DNA of 64,000 nt from Pseudomonadota bacterium (GCA_026388275.1 JAPLKB010000015.1:34920-98919), one strand, 5' to 3'. Counted from the stretch's first letter, positions 27,548 through 35,200 are shown. Program-made: numbers and translations. The notes: a model not told the origin generated them from the letters alone.

Positions 27548-28435
27548 ATGAAAAAAAGCATTGAAAAATCATTTGCCGATTACCGTGAGGAGGGTCATTT
27601 GTGGATAACCCTTTCTACCGGTGAATATTATCCTGACGTACTCCCGCTCGCCTGTGAGCTATACAAACCAGTTCTCATAACATTTGGACAGCTTTTGAAA
27701 AGCGCCCATTCATCAACTGATCTTTTCCTATCAATAGCGGTCATCAACCAGCAGTGGATGAGAATCCAACTTTGCAGAGTATTCCGCAAATATGTCAGCC
27801 CTGAAACACCCGTAGAAATGTTAAAGAAGAAATCTGCTGCTAAGAATATATGTGACCGTTTTGGCAAAGGTTTTCGCACTGTGACTGAAGTGCAGGCGCA
27901 TTTTAATTCCAGACCAATGCCGGATGAAGCGCTATGCGCTGTACTGTGGGAGTATAAGGACCGGGGACAGAAAGGCTATGACCTTACAGAGCGTTTATTT
28001 ACAATCATCCGGGAAAAATTTCCTAGCTTACGGATAATCGGGCCTGAACGAGCAGGCAAAGACGTCATTATGGGTGAACTGTTTGACGACTATACGAAAC
28101 CTGATCGTCCCGTTGACTTTGTTCTTTTTCACAAAGAGGCACCTGTTGCTGTAGGTCTTGCGAGGTATGATTCTGATAGGGGAGGAGCCCAAGAAGACGA
28201 CAGGACTGGTCAATATCGAGATTGCGCCAACGAGGTTATTCAGTATTCAAAGGCAACGGGAAAGAATCTCAAGGTCATATTCCTTAACGACGGTCCTGGC
28301 CTACTATTGGGTTCCATGTGGCGCGATTATGCCTACATTGAGAATCTGTGGCAAGGCATAGTGAAGGTAGTGACCCTCAGGATGTTCCCGGAGCGAATAA
28401 CAATCCCTTGGCTCTTATCAAAAGGGGCTAAGTAA
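27548..28435 (+). CDS. Probable type II restriction endonuclease
   Basis: The 295-residue cytoplasmic protein has a GAGGAGGATT ribosome site. The assignment comes mainly from its position: its TAA stop overlaps the ATG of the methyltransferase gene by one base (TAATG), as expected for a coupled restriction-modification pair. The C-terminal half carries a plausible nuclease core: D190 in RPVDFVLFHKEAPVAVG, then ARYDSDRGGAQEDDRTG at about 205-221, a charged block I associate with type II enzymes, though I cannot name the subtype or site. An alternative is a methylation-dependent or regulatory partner. Confidence 0.62.
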   Translation: MKKSIEKSFADYREEGHLWITLSTGEYYPDVLPLACELYKPVLITFGQLLKSAHSSTDLFLSIAVINQQWMRIQLCRVFRKYVSPETPVEMLKKKSAAKNICDRFGKGFRTVTEVQAHFNSRPMPDEALCAVLWEYKDRGQKGYDLTERLFTIIREKFPSLRIIGPERAGKDVIMGELFDDYTKPDRPVDFVLFHKEAPVAVGLARYDSDRGGAQEDDRTGQYRDCANEVIQYSKATGKNLKVIFLNDGPGLLLGSMWRDYAYIENLWQGIVKVVTLRMFPERITIPWLLSKGAK

Positions 28436-30429
28436 TGGCAACGGGAGTACCGGGCAAGGCCCCAAACAATAGCTATCATACAGTGCTACTTGAGTATGAA
28501 GGCAAGCGGTCCGCCGCCGAAATTATAACTACTCCGGCAAAGGGCTTCCAAAAAACCCACCACGGAGCGTCTCGCAATCGACTATATTATGGGGACAACT
28601 TCGATGCTCTCCTTTCTCTCGCCGCTGACCCCTTAGTATGCGGCAAAATAACGCTTGTATATATAGATCCCCCTTTCTCCACTCAAGGTGCATTCTTGTC
28701 ACGAAGCCAACAGAAAGCATATGAAGATGTTATGGTTGGGGGACAGTATGTTGAGTTCCTACGAGAACGTCTATTTTTGCTTCATAAGCTTTTGGCAGAC
28801 AGTGGTTCCATCTATCTGCATCTGGACGAAAAGATGGTGTTTGAGATGAAGCTGGTTTTGGACGAGATATTTGGCCCCGCTAATTACCGCAATCTAATTG
28901 TCAGGAAGAAGTGCAATCCAAAAAATTACACTCGGAAGGCCTACGGCAATATTGCTGACTTCATCCTTTTCTATACCAAGACCGCCAACTATGTCTGGAA
29001 CCGTCCCGTTGAACAGCTGTCCAACGAAAGTGCCAAAGAATATCAGTACATCGAACCTGGTACCGGTCGCCTGTTCATGAAAGTGCCTATACACGCACCT
29101 GGGGTCAGGAATGGCGCGACTGGCGGCGCATGGCGTGGGATGTTGCCTCCTCCTGGGAAGCACTGGCAATACACACCTAAGACGCTTGATGAAATGGATG
29201 CCTGTGGGGAAATATTCTGGTCTAAGAACAAAAATCCGAGACGGAAGATATATCTTGATGAGCACCTCGGCGTTGGCGTCCAAGATATCTGGATGGACTT
29301 CAGGGACGCGCACAACCAAAATATAAGAATAACGGGATATCCAACCGAAAAGAACCCCGATCTTCTTCGCCGCATAATCGGTGCATCATCAAACCCCGGC
29401 GACTTGGTTCTTGACTGTTTCGCTGGGTCTGGAACAACCTTGGCCATAGCCAATGAAATGCAGCGTAACTGGATAGGGGTAGATAGCAGTCCTGAAGCCT
29501 TGAAGACGATATTGACGCGGTTCGAGAATGGTCTTTCACTGATGGGCGATTATGTAAAGAAGGCAGAAACATCTACGAGAAACAGCAAAGCCCAACAGAC
29601 GCTATTTGAAAGCTTGGAGACCGAACACGCTAAAGTGACCAGTTTATCGAAGACTAGTCATGTCCCCATCAGAGATTTCAGTATATATGTTGCATCAAAC
29701 AGTGATAATCGTGTCCATACTGCAATTCTGTCATGGCAAAAGAGGAATCTGGAATACTCGTTCAAGCAAGAGCAACAAAGCGCCGTTGTGTCTGAACCTC
29801 AAAATCTTGCCGATGTATGCTACCAACTCCATACAAGAGACAAGGTATTAGCCAAAATTATTGATACTGTGGGCACATATGTACTTACTCCCAGACGCTC
29901 TGGCTTTGAGTTCTTGGCCGATGCCATTATCAGCCAACAGTTGTCGAAGAGCGCGGCTGATACGATAATACGACGTTTCCGTGATTGTTTCTCCTCTGGT
30001 CGAGTAACTCCAAAATCATTTCTTTCTTTGCCACCAGATAAAATCTTGAAGTCTGGACTTTCCAGCCGGAAGTACGAGTGTCTCGTTGAACTTGCGAAGG
30101 CAATCGAAAACCGAGAGTTACGGTTGTCTGATCTTAGCGAGAAAGACGATGAGACTATCCGTGCGGGGCTTAAAAGAATAAAAGGCATTGGAGACTGGAC
30201 CGTTGACATGTTTCTTCTATTTGGATTGGCAAAACTGGATGTTCTTCCCGTTCATGACCTCGCTCTTCGGAGGATTATTTCTAACATCTACGGATGTAGC
30301 CCAAACGAAACTGATCGCATAGAACACATTGCAGAACATTGGAAACCATTCCGCGGTGTGGCCTGCTGGTATCTATATAAGTATGGAAACATGAAAACCG
30401 AACAAGGCGCTGGAGCCAATCGCCCATAA
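28435..30429 (+). CDS. DNA methyltransferase fused to an AlkA-type HhH-GPD glycosylase
   Basis: A 664-residue two-domain protein. Residues about 45-365 are an amino-methyltransferase with motif IV DPPF (78-81) ahead of the AdoMet motif FAGSGTT (329-335), the beta-class order; DPPF suggests N6-adenine methylation. Residues about 465-650 are a helix-hairpin-helix DNA glycosylase like AlkA: ISQQLSKSAA at 499-508, the hairpin KRIKGIGDWTVD at 580-591, and D608 in VHDLALRR at the position of the catalytic aspartate of AlkA. A linker of about 90 residues joins them. No stop or frameshift interrupts the join. AlkA removes alkylated bases such as 3-methyladenine. The fusion could repair methyltransferase by-products or attack foreign DNA; neither is shown. 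Confidence 0.87.
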   Translation: MATGVPGKAPNNSYHTVLLEYEGKRSAAEIITTPAKGFQKTHHGASRNRLYYGDNFDALLSLAADPLVCGKITLVYIDPPFSTQGAFLSRSQQKAYEDVMVGGQYVEFLRERLFLLHKLLADSGSIYLHLDEKMVFEMKLVLDEIFGPANYRNLIVRKKCNPKNYTRKAYGNIADFILFYTKTANYVWNRPVEQLSNESAKEYQYIEPGTGRLFMKVPIHAPGVRNGATGGAWRGMLPPPGKHWQYTPKTLDEMDACGEIFWSKNKNPRRKIYLDEHLGVGVQDIWMDFRDAHNQNIRITGYPTEKNPDLLRRIIGASSNPGDLVLDCFAGSGTTLAIANEMQRNWIGVDSSPEALKTILTRFENGLSLMGDYVKKAETSTRNSKAQQTLFESLETEHAKVTSLSKTSHVPIRDFSIYVASNSDNRVHTAILSWQKRNLEYSFKQEQQSAVVSEPQNLADVCYQLHTRDKVLAKIIDTVGTYVLTPRRSGFEFLADAIISQQLSKSAADTIIRRFRDCFSSGRVTPKSFLSLPPDKILKSGLSSRKYECLVELAKAIENRELRLSDLSEKDDETIRAGLKRIKGIGDWTVDMFLLFGLAKLDVLPVHDLALRRIISNIYGCSPNETDRIEHIAEHWKPFRGVACWYLYKYGNMKTEQGAGANRP

Positions 30430-30455
30430 ATCTGGCTCAGCTTTTGTGTTGGAAG

Positions 30456-30578
30456 ATGATGAAAAATATCAATTTCAAATCATTTGGTGCGATTACGGAC
30501 ACAGTTTCCATAGCATCTGTTCTCACAGTGAGAACAAAAAGTGAAATCTCTATAAAGCAAATACAGGCTTTGGTTTAA
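30456..30578 (+). pseudogene. ParB-like remnant with two palindromes
   Basis: A 40-codon frame opens at ATGATG (30456) after a GGAAG ribosome-like site. Its residues 12-39 (ITDTVSIA, SVLTVRT, SEISIKQIQAL) match the linker and first helix of the ParB-like protein. It stops just after the first helix, so most of the gene is missing. It carries two tandem copies of the variable linker, each with its own palindrome or near-palindrome. It could still be expressed as a mini-peptide, but a decayed fragment is more likely. Confidence 0.7.
30497..30536. repeat. Tandem CACAGTG palindromes
   Basis: 30497-30509 is GGACAC-A-GTTTCC, a palindrome with one mismatch. 30518-30536 is the perfect TGTTCTCAC-A-GTGAGAACA. 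The first matches the core of the palindrome at 63.36 kb and the second the one at 26.05 kb, so both types occur here side by side in one reading frame. Confidence 0.85.
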
Positions 30579-30792
30579 ACAATTAAGTATTATTGGTATT
30601 CACTCTGAATACAATCTTGGAAACTGTTTGAAATATGTTTTATTTGGAGTACAGGGAAGTATGGAAGAAGGTTTTTGAAAATGGTATGTTTTCTTCTTAA
30701 TGAACCTCCCCGCAGCAGAGCTGCGAGGTATCAGAGGAATGAGGAACATGATTATTCCCCCCTCGCCCGGCACTATAATTCAGGAGGCAGAA
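30579..30792. other. Spacer with hairpin before the DUF488 gene
   Basis: AT-rich sequence followed by a hairpin at 30705-30728 (CCT, bulge, CGCAG-CAGAG-CTGCG, AGG). An upstream ATG at 30700 is in frame with the DUF488 gene, but the intervening codons do not resemble the family, so the gene start is placed downstream of a strong ribosome site. Confidence 0.4.
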
Positions 30793-31179
30793 ATGGCTGT
30801 TAGAATCGTCAGACTTGGCACGGCACGAATTGAAGGCGAAGGCACTCGCATCGGAACTGTGCGCCGGCCGCCAAGGGGGGTGCCAAAGTCCGAGTTCGCA
30901 TCACAAAACTGGTACGATGTATGGTTTCCAAACCTCGCTCCGAGTGCTGAAACCATAAAGCTTGCACAAACGGCAAGTACACCCGCCCAGTGGGCCGCTT
31001 TTGCCAAGAAGTACCGTGCAGAGATGGCAGCTCCGGAAATCAGCCGAACACTTGATCTGTTGGCGGTCCTTTCCCATCAGTGTAATTTCTCTGTCGGATG
31101 CTACTGCGAAAATGAAGCACACTGCCATCGGTCTGTGCTAAGAGCACTATTAGCCGAGAGAGGCGCAAAGATTGAATAA
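30793..31179 (+). CDS. DUF488 family protein
   Basis: The start at 30793 follows AGGAGG and gives 128 residues. The protein has the features of the DUF488 family: an N-terminal strand VRIVRLGTARIEGEGTRIGTVRR, PKSEFASQNWYDVWFPNLAPS in the middle and the cysteine-rich LSHQCNFSVGCYCENEAHCHRSVL near residues 90-115. DUF488 proteins are small cytoplasmic proteins of unknown biochemical role, often near DNA repair or stress genes. The codon use is more GC-rich than the restriction genes just upstream. Confidence 0.88.
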   Translation: MAVRIVRLGTARIEGEGTRIGTVRRPPRGVPKSEFASQNWYDVWFPNLAPSAETIKLAQTASTPAQWAAFAKKYRAEMAAPEISRTLDLLAVLSHQCNFSVGCYCENEAHCHRSVLRALLAERGAKIE

Positions 31180-31295
31180 GAAGCGCCACGACACTGACCA
31201 GTTCATCATTGTCAAAAGTTTGATGAAAAATTGATAAGAAGGTTGAGTAAAGATATGCCCTTACAATTCATAATAAGGGGGGGACAGGAAGTATG
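31180..31295. other. Short spacer after the DUF488 gene
   Basis: No gene seen. The sequence TTACAATTCATAATAAGG and a G-run lead into the hairpins of the structured element. Confidence 0.4.
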
Positions 31296-31501
31296 GGAAA
31301 TGAAGAAATCCTTCTTCATTTCCGCCTGATTCACATAAACGTGTATGTGAATCAGGCTTGGGTGGGCAGCGGCATGGCAGGGATGTTTCAGATTCGGATG
31401 GGCTGTGAGCCTTGCAGGCCGTAATCGTACTGAACGTACGATGTAGGATCGCAAGTCGAAGCAGAGCGCCGAAGATGAATATCCCAATCATGCCGCTGAC
31501 C
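31296..31501. repeat. Structured intergenic element, copy 1
   Basis: The element opens with a 12-base stem at 31296-31307/31312-31323, then a perfect 14-base stem GCCTGATTCACATA/TATGTGAATCAGGC (31324-31337/31344-31357). An outer stem CAGCGGCATG/CATGCCGCTG (31367-31376/31489-31498) encloses CTTGC/GCAAG (31411-31415/31451-31455) and a hairpin ATCGTAC-TGAAC-GTACGAT (31424-31442). Copy 2 at 33.8 kb keeps the pairings of three of these stems with changed bases on both sides. No transposase is present. It lies 90 bases upstream of the DUF2284 gene. Confidence 0.85.
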
Positions 31502-31591
31502 GACCAGGAGAAAAGAACTAAAAATATTCAAGAAACAAAACAATTTGATGAATTTTTTTACAATACCCGATAAAACCAAAAGGGGTGCTTA

Positions 31592-32113
31592 ATGGAAAAA
31601 TTGAAACCTTATCTTAAAACTGCCCTGAAAAAGGAAGTAACCCATGCAGCTGTCATAGAGACATTTAAAGTTTTTACGGAACCCTGGGTGCGCATGCGTT
31701 GCCAATTCGGCTGCTCCATGTACGGCAAAAGTCTTTGCTGTCCTCCCCACACACCTACATACGAAGAGATGAGGAAGATACTCGATTCTTACAAATACGG
31801 CATCCTCCTGCACCGCCATATTCAAAAAGGATATAAATATATTGACGAATTCAATAAAATCTTAATCGACCTGGAGCGAACCATTTTCCTTGACGGCTAT
31901 TACAAAACGTTGTCAATCGGCAGCGGCCCCTGCACGAGATGCAAGAAATGCGATGTTTCCGGCACCTGCCTCCATGCCGATAAGGCAAGACCGTCAATGG
32001 AGTCATGCGGGATCGATGTGTTCAGGATAGCAAGGGAGAACGGCCTTCCTATCATGGTAGTCCGGGATCATTCACAGGATAGAGACATATACGGATTGAT
32101 TCTGGTGGAATAG
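31592..32113 (+). CDS. DUF2284 metal-binding protein
   Basis: The 173-residue cytoplasmic protein carries two cysteine clusters: C37, C41, C49 and C50 in a RCQFGCSMYGKSLCCPP context and C114, C117, C120, C126, C139 (CTRCKKC first). This matches the DUF2284 family of predicted metal or iron-sulfur proteins common in anaerobes, of unknown function. A weak AAAGGGG ribosome site precedes the ATG. A 5' fragment of a second copy exists at 35201, and each copy lies downstream of one copy of the structured element. Confidence 0.9.
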   Translation: MEKLKPYLKTALKKEVTHAAVIETFKVFTEPWVRMRCQFGCSMYGKSLCCPPHTPTYEEMRKILDSYKYGILLHRHIQKGYKYIDEFNKILIDLERTIFLDGYYKTLSIGSGPCTRCKKCDVSGTCLHADKARPSMESCGIDVFRIARENGLPIMVVRDHSQDRDIYGLILVE

Positions 32114-32204
32114 TTGCTGTACAGGTGAATTGTACACAATCCTTTGAAAACACATATGTTGCGAAGAAGCATAGTTCAACTGTTTTTTTCTGAAACTGCA
32201 CTGC

Positions 32205-32262
32205 AGCATCAGAAAAAAGCTTATATGAAAGACAGAAATATTTTTGTATACTTAATTGTTAT
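32205..32262 (+). repeat. Direct repeats before the membrane/macro module
   Basis: 32205-32227 is identical to 23579-23601, and 32245-32262 (TGTATACTTAATTGTTAT) is identical to 26834-26851. The last bases run into the ATG of the next gene. Repeats at the same relative place before two otherwise different modules suggest a shared promoter or exchange point. Confidence 0.75.
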
Positions 32263-32539
32263 GCGTACCATCTTTGCAATCGTCGCTTTTATAATAGCTG
32301 CCTGGGCGTTCTTTTACGGATTCATCACAGAATGGCGGCAGTCACGAGCTAACGGCCCCATAGCCATTGTCGCCACGCTGCCATTTGCCGTCGAGTCGGC
32401 GATGCTGGCCGTCCTGGGGCTGTCGATTAGCCCGTGGATTTTCCCGCTCTGGGTGTACCCGCTCATCTTCGTTGCACTTCTTGTTCTCCTTTGTTCGCTG
32501 ATCATGCTGGCTGGTGCGCGAAGGAGAGAAGTGCGGTGA
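32261..32539 (+). CDS. Small membrane protein coupled to the macro-domain gene
   Basis: A 92-residue hydrophobic protein with three likely membrane helices (about residues 3-20, 33-52, 62-84) and a basic end. It has no recognised family. I chose the ATG at 32261; there is no clear ribosome site there, and an upstream ATG at 32225 is possible. Its TGA overlaps the GTG start of the macro-domain gene (GTGA), indicating coupled translation. GC content rises sharply from this gene into the next, unlike the neighbours, a sign of separate origin. Confidence 0.6.
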   Translation: MRTIFAIVAFIIAAWAFFYGFITEWRQSRANGPIAIVATLPFAVESAMLAVLGLSISPWIFPLWVYPLIFVALLVLLCSLIMLAGARRREVR

Positions 32540-33009
32540 CTTGTCGCGTGGTTGAGGGCGACCTTCTAAATCAGCAGGTAGATGTCATCGTCAACCCATG
32601 GAATCGCAACATCATCCCATGGTGGCTGCTGCTGCCCCAGGGGGTATCTGGTGCCATCAAACGGCGAGGCGGTCTGGCTCCATTTCAGGAGGTTTGGAAA
32701 GCAGGGCCGATTCCGCTCGGCGGAGCCGTCAGGACCACGGCTGGCCGGTTACCATTCAGGGCCATCATCCACGTCGCGGGCATTAATATGCTCTGGCGGG
32801 CATCCCGGCGTTCTGTGCAGGACTCTGTGCAGAATGCCCTGGCGCTCGCAGAAGAATGCGGCTTCACAAGCATCGCCTTTCCGTTGATCGGAGCAGGAGC
32901 AGGAGGCAAGAATGCTGAGGCCGTTGAGGCGTGGATACTGAAAGCAATCGAAGCGGCCGCCTTTCCGGGCGACATTGTTGTTGTCCGATTAAGGTGTGAC
33001 GGGCAATAA
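32536..33009 (+). CDS. Macro-domain protein
   Basis: The GTG at 32536 follows AAGGAGAG and starts a 157-residue single-domain protein. The macro-domain pattern is present: VVEGDLLNQQVDVIVNPWN at the N-terminus, a GPIPLGGAVRT loop near residue 65, the AIIHVAG strand near 77 and the PLIGAGAGG phosphate-binding loop near 118. Macro domains bind or hydrolyse ADP-ribose derivatives. The NPWNRNIIPWWLLLP segment replaces the usual alanine- and asparagine-rich loop and may mark a distinct subgroup. A truncated homologue is at 24924. Confidence 0.85.
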   Translation: MTCRVVEGDLLNQQVDVIVNPWNRNIIPWWLLLPQGVSGAIKRRGGLAPFQEVWKAGPIPLGGAVRTTAGRLPFRAIIHVAGINMLWRASRRSVQDSVQNALALAEECGFTSIAFPLIGAGAGGKNAEAVEAWILKAIEAAAFPGDIVVVRLRCDGQ

Positions 33010-33043
33010 CTTCCGTGGTAAAAGAATGATCAGGAGGAAAAGA

Positions 33044-33694
33044 ATGTCAGGAAAATATGGCGTAATTGTCGTTGATATGCAGGGTGATTTTACAAAATGG
33101 AAAAAAGGCAGTCTTTCCGTGCCCGGCTCGGACGAGGGTTATGTAAAGAGCGTCGAGGCGGCTACACGGCAGTTAAAGGATCTTGGCGTCCTTATTTTTG
33201 GTACCCAGGATTGGCATCCCCCTGATCACGTATCTTTTGCAACCAGCCATCCGGGGAAAAGACCTTTTGAAACAATAATAATCGATGGAAGAACGCAGGC
33301 TCTCTGGCCGCCCCATTGCATCCAGGGGACGGAGAACGCCCGGGTACTTATAGATAACAACCTCTTTCTTGCAATCATAAAGATGTCGCAAGACCCGTCT
33401 GTCGAAAACTATTCGGCCTTTCAGGATGGGAAAGGCACAAAAACTGAAATGGATGCCATACTGCGGGCAAACGGAGTTGAGGAGGTCATCCTCTACGGTA
33501 TTGCTATTGAGTACTGCGTGAAGGCAACATCTTTGGATCTGCTTGCGGCCAACTACAAAACAACTGTCATAGAGGGTCTGTGTCGAGGCGTGTCTCCCGA
33601 CGCTGCCGCGGACGCACTCGATGAGATGAGACATAAGGGTATAAGGGTAGTTTACATGCTCACCGAAATAATTGAGGAAATCCGCCGGAAATAA
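33044..33694 (+). CDS. Nicotinamidase-type isochorismatase-family hydrolase
   Basis: The ATG at 33044 follows AGGAGG and gives 216 residues. The catalytic set of the cysteine hydrolase family is complete: D11 in VVDMQGDF, K113 in AIIKMSQD and C158 in IEYCVKAT. Metal ligands D56, H58 and H62 lie in TQDWHPPDHVSF, and LWPPHC near 88-92 is typical of nicotinamidases. The likely reaction is nicotinamide to nicotinate for NAD salvage. With a macro-domain gene just upstream, a link to ADP-ribose/NAD turnover is tempting but inferred. Confidence 0.88.
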   Translation: MSGKYGVIVVDMQGDFTKWKKGSLSVPGSDEGYVKSVEAATRQLKDLGVLIFGTQDWHPPDHVSFATSHPGKRPFETIIIDGRTQALWPPHCIQGTENARVLIDNNLFLAIIKMSQDPSVENYSAFQDGKGTKTEMDAILRANGVEEVILYGIAIEYCVKATSLDLLAANYKTTVIEGLCRGVSPDAAADALDEMRHKGIRVVYMLTEIIEEIRRK

Positions 33695-33759
33695 TTAGAA
33701 ACAAGGAGAGAGATTGAACAATAAAGCACTGGAAGTAAAGACCTCTGTCTCTTTATTTT
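33695..33759. other. Short spacer before element copy 2
   Basis: AT-rich sequence with AAGGAGAGAG but no reading frame worth reporting. Confidence 0.4.
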
Positions 33760-33955
33760 CGAATTCACATATGCATGATAGAGGCTTATGTGAATTCGTG
33801 TTGACTGGGCAATGGCATGGAAGACATGTTCAGAGACGGATGGGCTGTGAGTCTTGCAGGCCGTAGACGTACTGAACGTACGTCGGAGGATCGCAAGGCG
33901 AAGCAGAGCGCGGGGTACCCACTTGTGGGTCATGGACATTGCAACATGCCATTGA
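33760..33955. repeat. Structured intergenic element, copy 2
   Basis: Stem CGAATTCACATA/TATGTGAATTCG at 33760-33771/33787-33798; outer stem CAATGGCATG/CATGCCATTG at 33810-33819/33945-33954; CTTGC/GCAAG at 33853-33857/33893-33897; hairpin GACGTAC-TGAAC-GTACGTC at 33866-33884. An extra hairpin ACCCAC-TT-GTGGGT is at 33917-33930, absent from copy 1. The intervening single-stranded parts (GGATGGGCTGTGAG, CTTGCAGGCCGTA) are nearly the same as in copy 1. It lies about 84 bases before the orphan binding-protein gene. Confidence 0.85.
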
Positions 33956-34038
33956 CCGACAAAGGGAAAATCAGAAAAAAGTTTACTAATATTTCAAATA
34001 CAACAATAAACTTTTTCACAAAAACCAGGAAGGTAAAT

Positions 34039-35199
34039 ATGAAGAATAAAATTGGATTATTATTGACCTTAATACTGATGGCTTCTGCTGTTTTGACTGC
34101 TCTGGAAGCTCGGGGCGCCGAAACAGATTCCATCAAAATCGCTGCTTTGTATAACATTACCGGAGGCATGTCTTCAATTGATGAACCTGCTTTAAATGGG
34201 GCCAAACTTGCCGCAAAACTCATTAACCGGGGCGGCGGTTTGCTCGGAGGCAGATTTCTGGAGATTATTCCTTTTGATACAAAGACCGATGCCAGGAACA
34301 CAATTGACAGTTCTTTGAAAGCGGCAGGCACAGACATCGCTGCAGGCATAGGATACGGGGACAGTACATACGTTCTGCTTGCAGCGCCCGCATTCCAGTC
34401 CAGGGGCATCCCTTTTGTGACTTCAGGAGCTACACTCCCGGATCTCCCGGAAAGGATCGGCGATTGCCTTTTCATGGCAGCTTTCGGCGATGATGCACAG
34501 GCTCATGCTATTGCAGATTTTGCATATAAGAACCTGAAGGCAAGGAATGTGGTCGTCTGGACTGATTCCACGATGGATTTCACTAAAGCCCTTTCCCGGT
34601 ATTTCAAGGATTATTTCGCAAAGCTTGGGGGGCAGGTGCTGCATGAAACCTTTTTTAATGCAGGCGAAAAAGATTATTCAAAACTGGTTGCAACCCTCAG
34701 GACAATAAAACCTCAACCTGATACGATTTTCATATCAGCAATTCCATTTGAGGCCGGTCTTATTGTTAAACAAATACGCGAATCGGGTATAAATACCCCT
34801 ATTATAAGCGGTGATGGTTTTGATACGGACCTTATTGTAACTATCCCGGGAAAAGAGCTTGCCTTCAATGTATATTTTACAACCCATATCTTCAGGGGAG
34901 AAAAAAGCAAAGATGTCAAAGACTTTATCCATGCATATACGGAGGAATATGGCCATGCGCCTGAAAACGCATTTGCGGCTCTCGGGTTTGACACTGTAAA
35001 GCTCCTTTCGGAATCTATACGGAAGGCTGGTACCATAGAGAAAAAGGCCCTTATTAAGACAATAGGTGATACCAGGGGATTCAAGGGGATTACTGGTAAG
35101 ATTTCTTTTAAGAACCCGCAGAGGCCTCCTGATAAACCTGTCTCTATTATAGAAGTAAAAAAAGGTGAATACGAGGCAGTGGAAATATGGAGACCTTAA
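34039..35199 (+). CDS. Orphan branched-chain amino acid-type ABC substrate-binding protein
   Basis: From the ATG at 34039 (ribosome site AGGAAGG) the product has 386 residues; a longer open frame runs back into the structured element and is rejected. A signal peptide (about residues 1-26, ending ALEARGA) precedes a periplasmic type I binding domain of the Leu/Ile/Val family: IKIAALYNITGGMSSIDEPALNGAKLA at the start, IGYGDSTYVLLAAP near 95, and ALGFDTVKLLSE near 320. No permease or ATPase gene is adjacent, so it must work with a transporter encoded elsewhere, such as that at 46-50 kb, or as a sensor partner. A DUF2284 remnant follows two bases after its stop. Confidence 0.87.
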   Translation: MKNKIGLLLTLILMASAVLTALEARGAETDSIKIAALYNITGGMSSIDEPALNGAKLAAKLINRGGGLLGGRFLEIIPFDTKTDARNTIDSSLKAAGTDIAAGIGYGDSTYVLLAAPAFQSRGIPFVTSGATLPDLPERIGDCLFMAAFGDDAQAHAIADFAYKNLKARNVVVWTDSTMDFTKALSRYFKDYFAKLGGQVLHETFFNAGEKDYSKLVATLRTIKPQPDTIFISAIPFEAGLIVKQIRESGINTPIISGDGFDTDLIVTIPGKELAFNVYFTTHIFRGEKSKDVKDFIHAYTEEYGHAPENAFAALGFDTVKLLSESIRKAGTIEKKALIKTIGDTRGFKGITGKISFKNPQRPPDKPVSIIEVKKGEYEAVEIWRP

Positions 35200-35200
35200 A

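Noticed and set aside
31212..31579. Minus-strand open frames of 60-90 codons
   Set aside because: They lie wholly over the structured element and change reading with its palindromes; no protein-like features.
23579..33009. Integron cassette array, suggested by single-gene modules with repeated flanks and a bulged hairpin at 27394-27429
   Set aside because: No integrase gene and no pairs of RYYYAAC/GTTRRRY core sites around the hairpins; repeats are upstream direct repeats instead.
33817..34038. Extended N-terminus of the orphan binding protein
   Set aside because: The extra 74 codons fall inside element copy 2, and the signal peptide begins at 34039 after a proper ribosome site.
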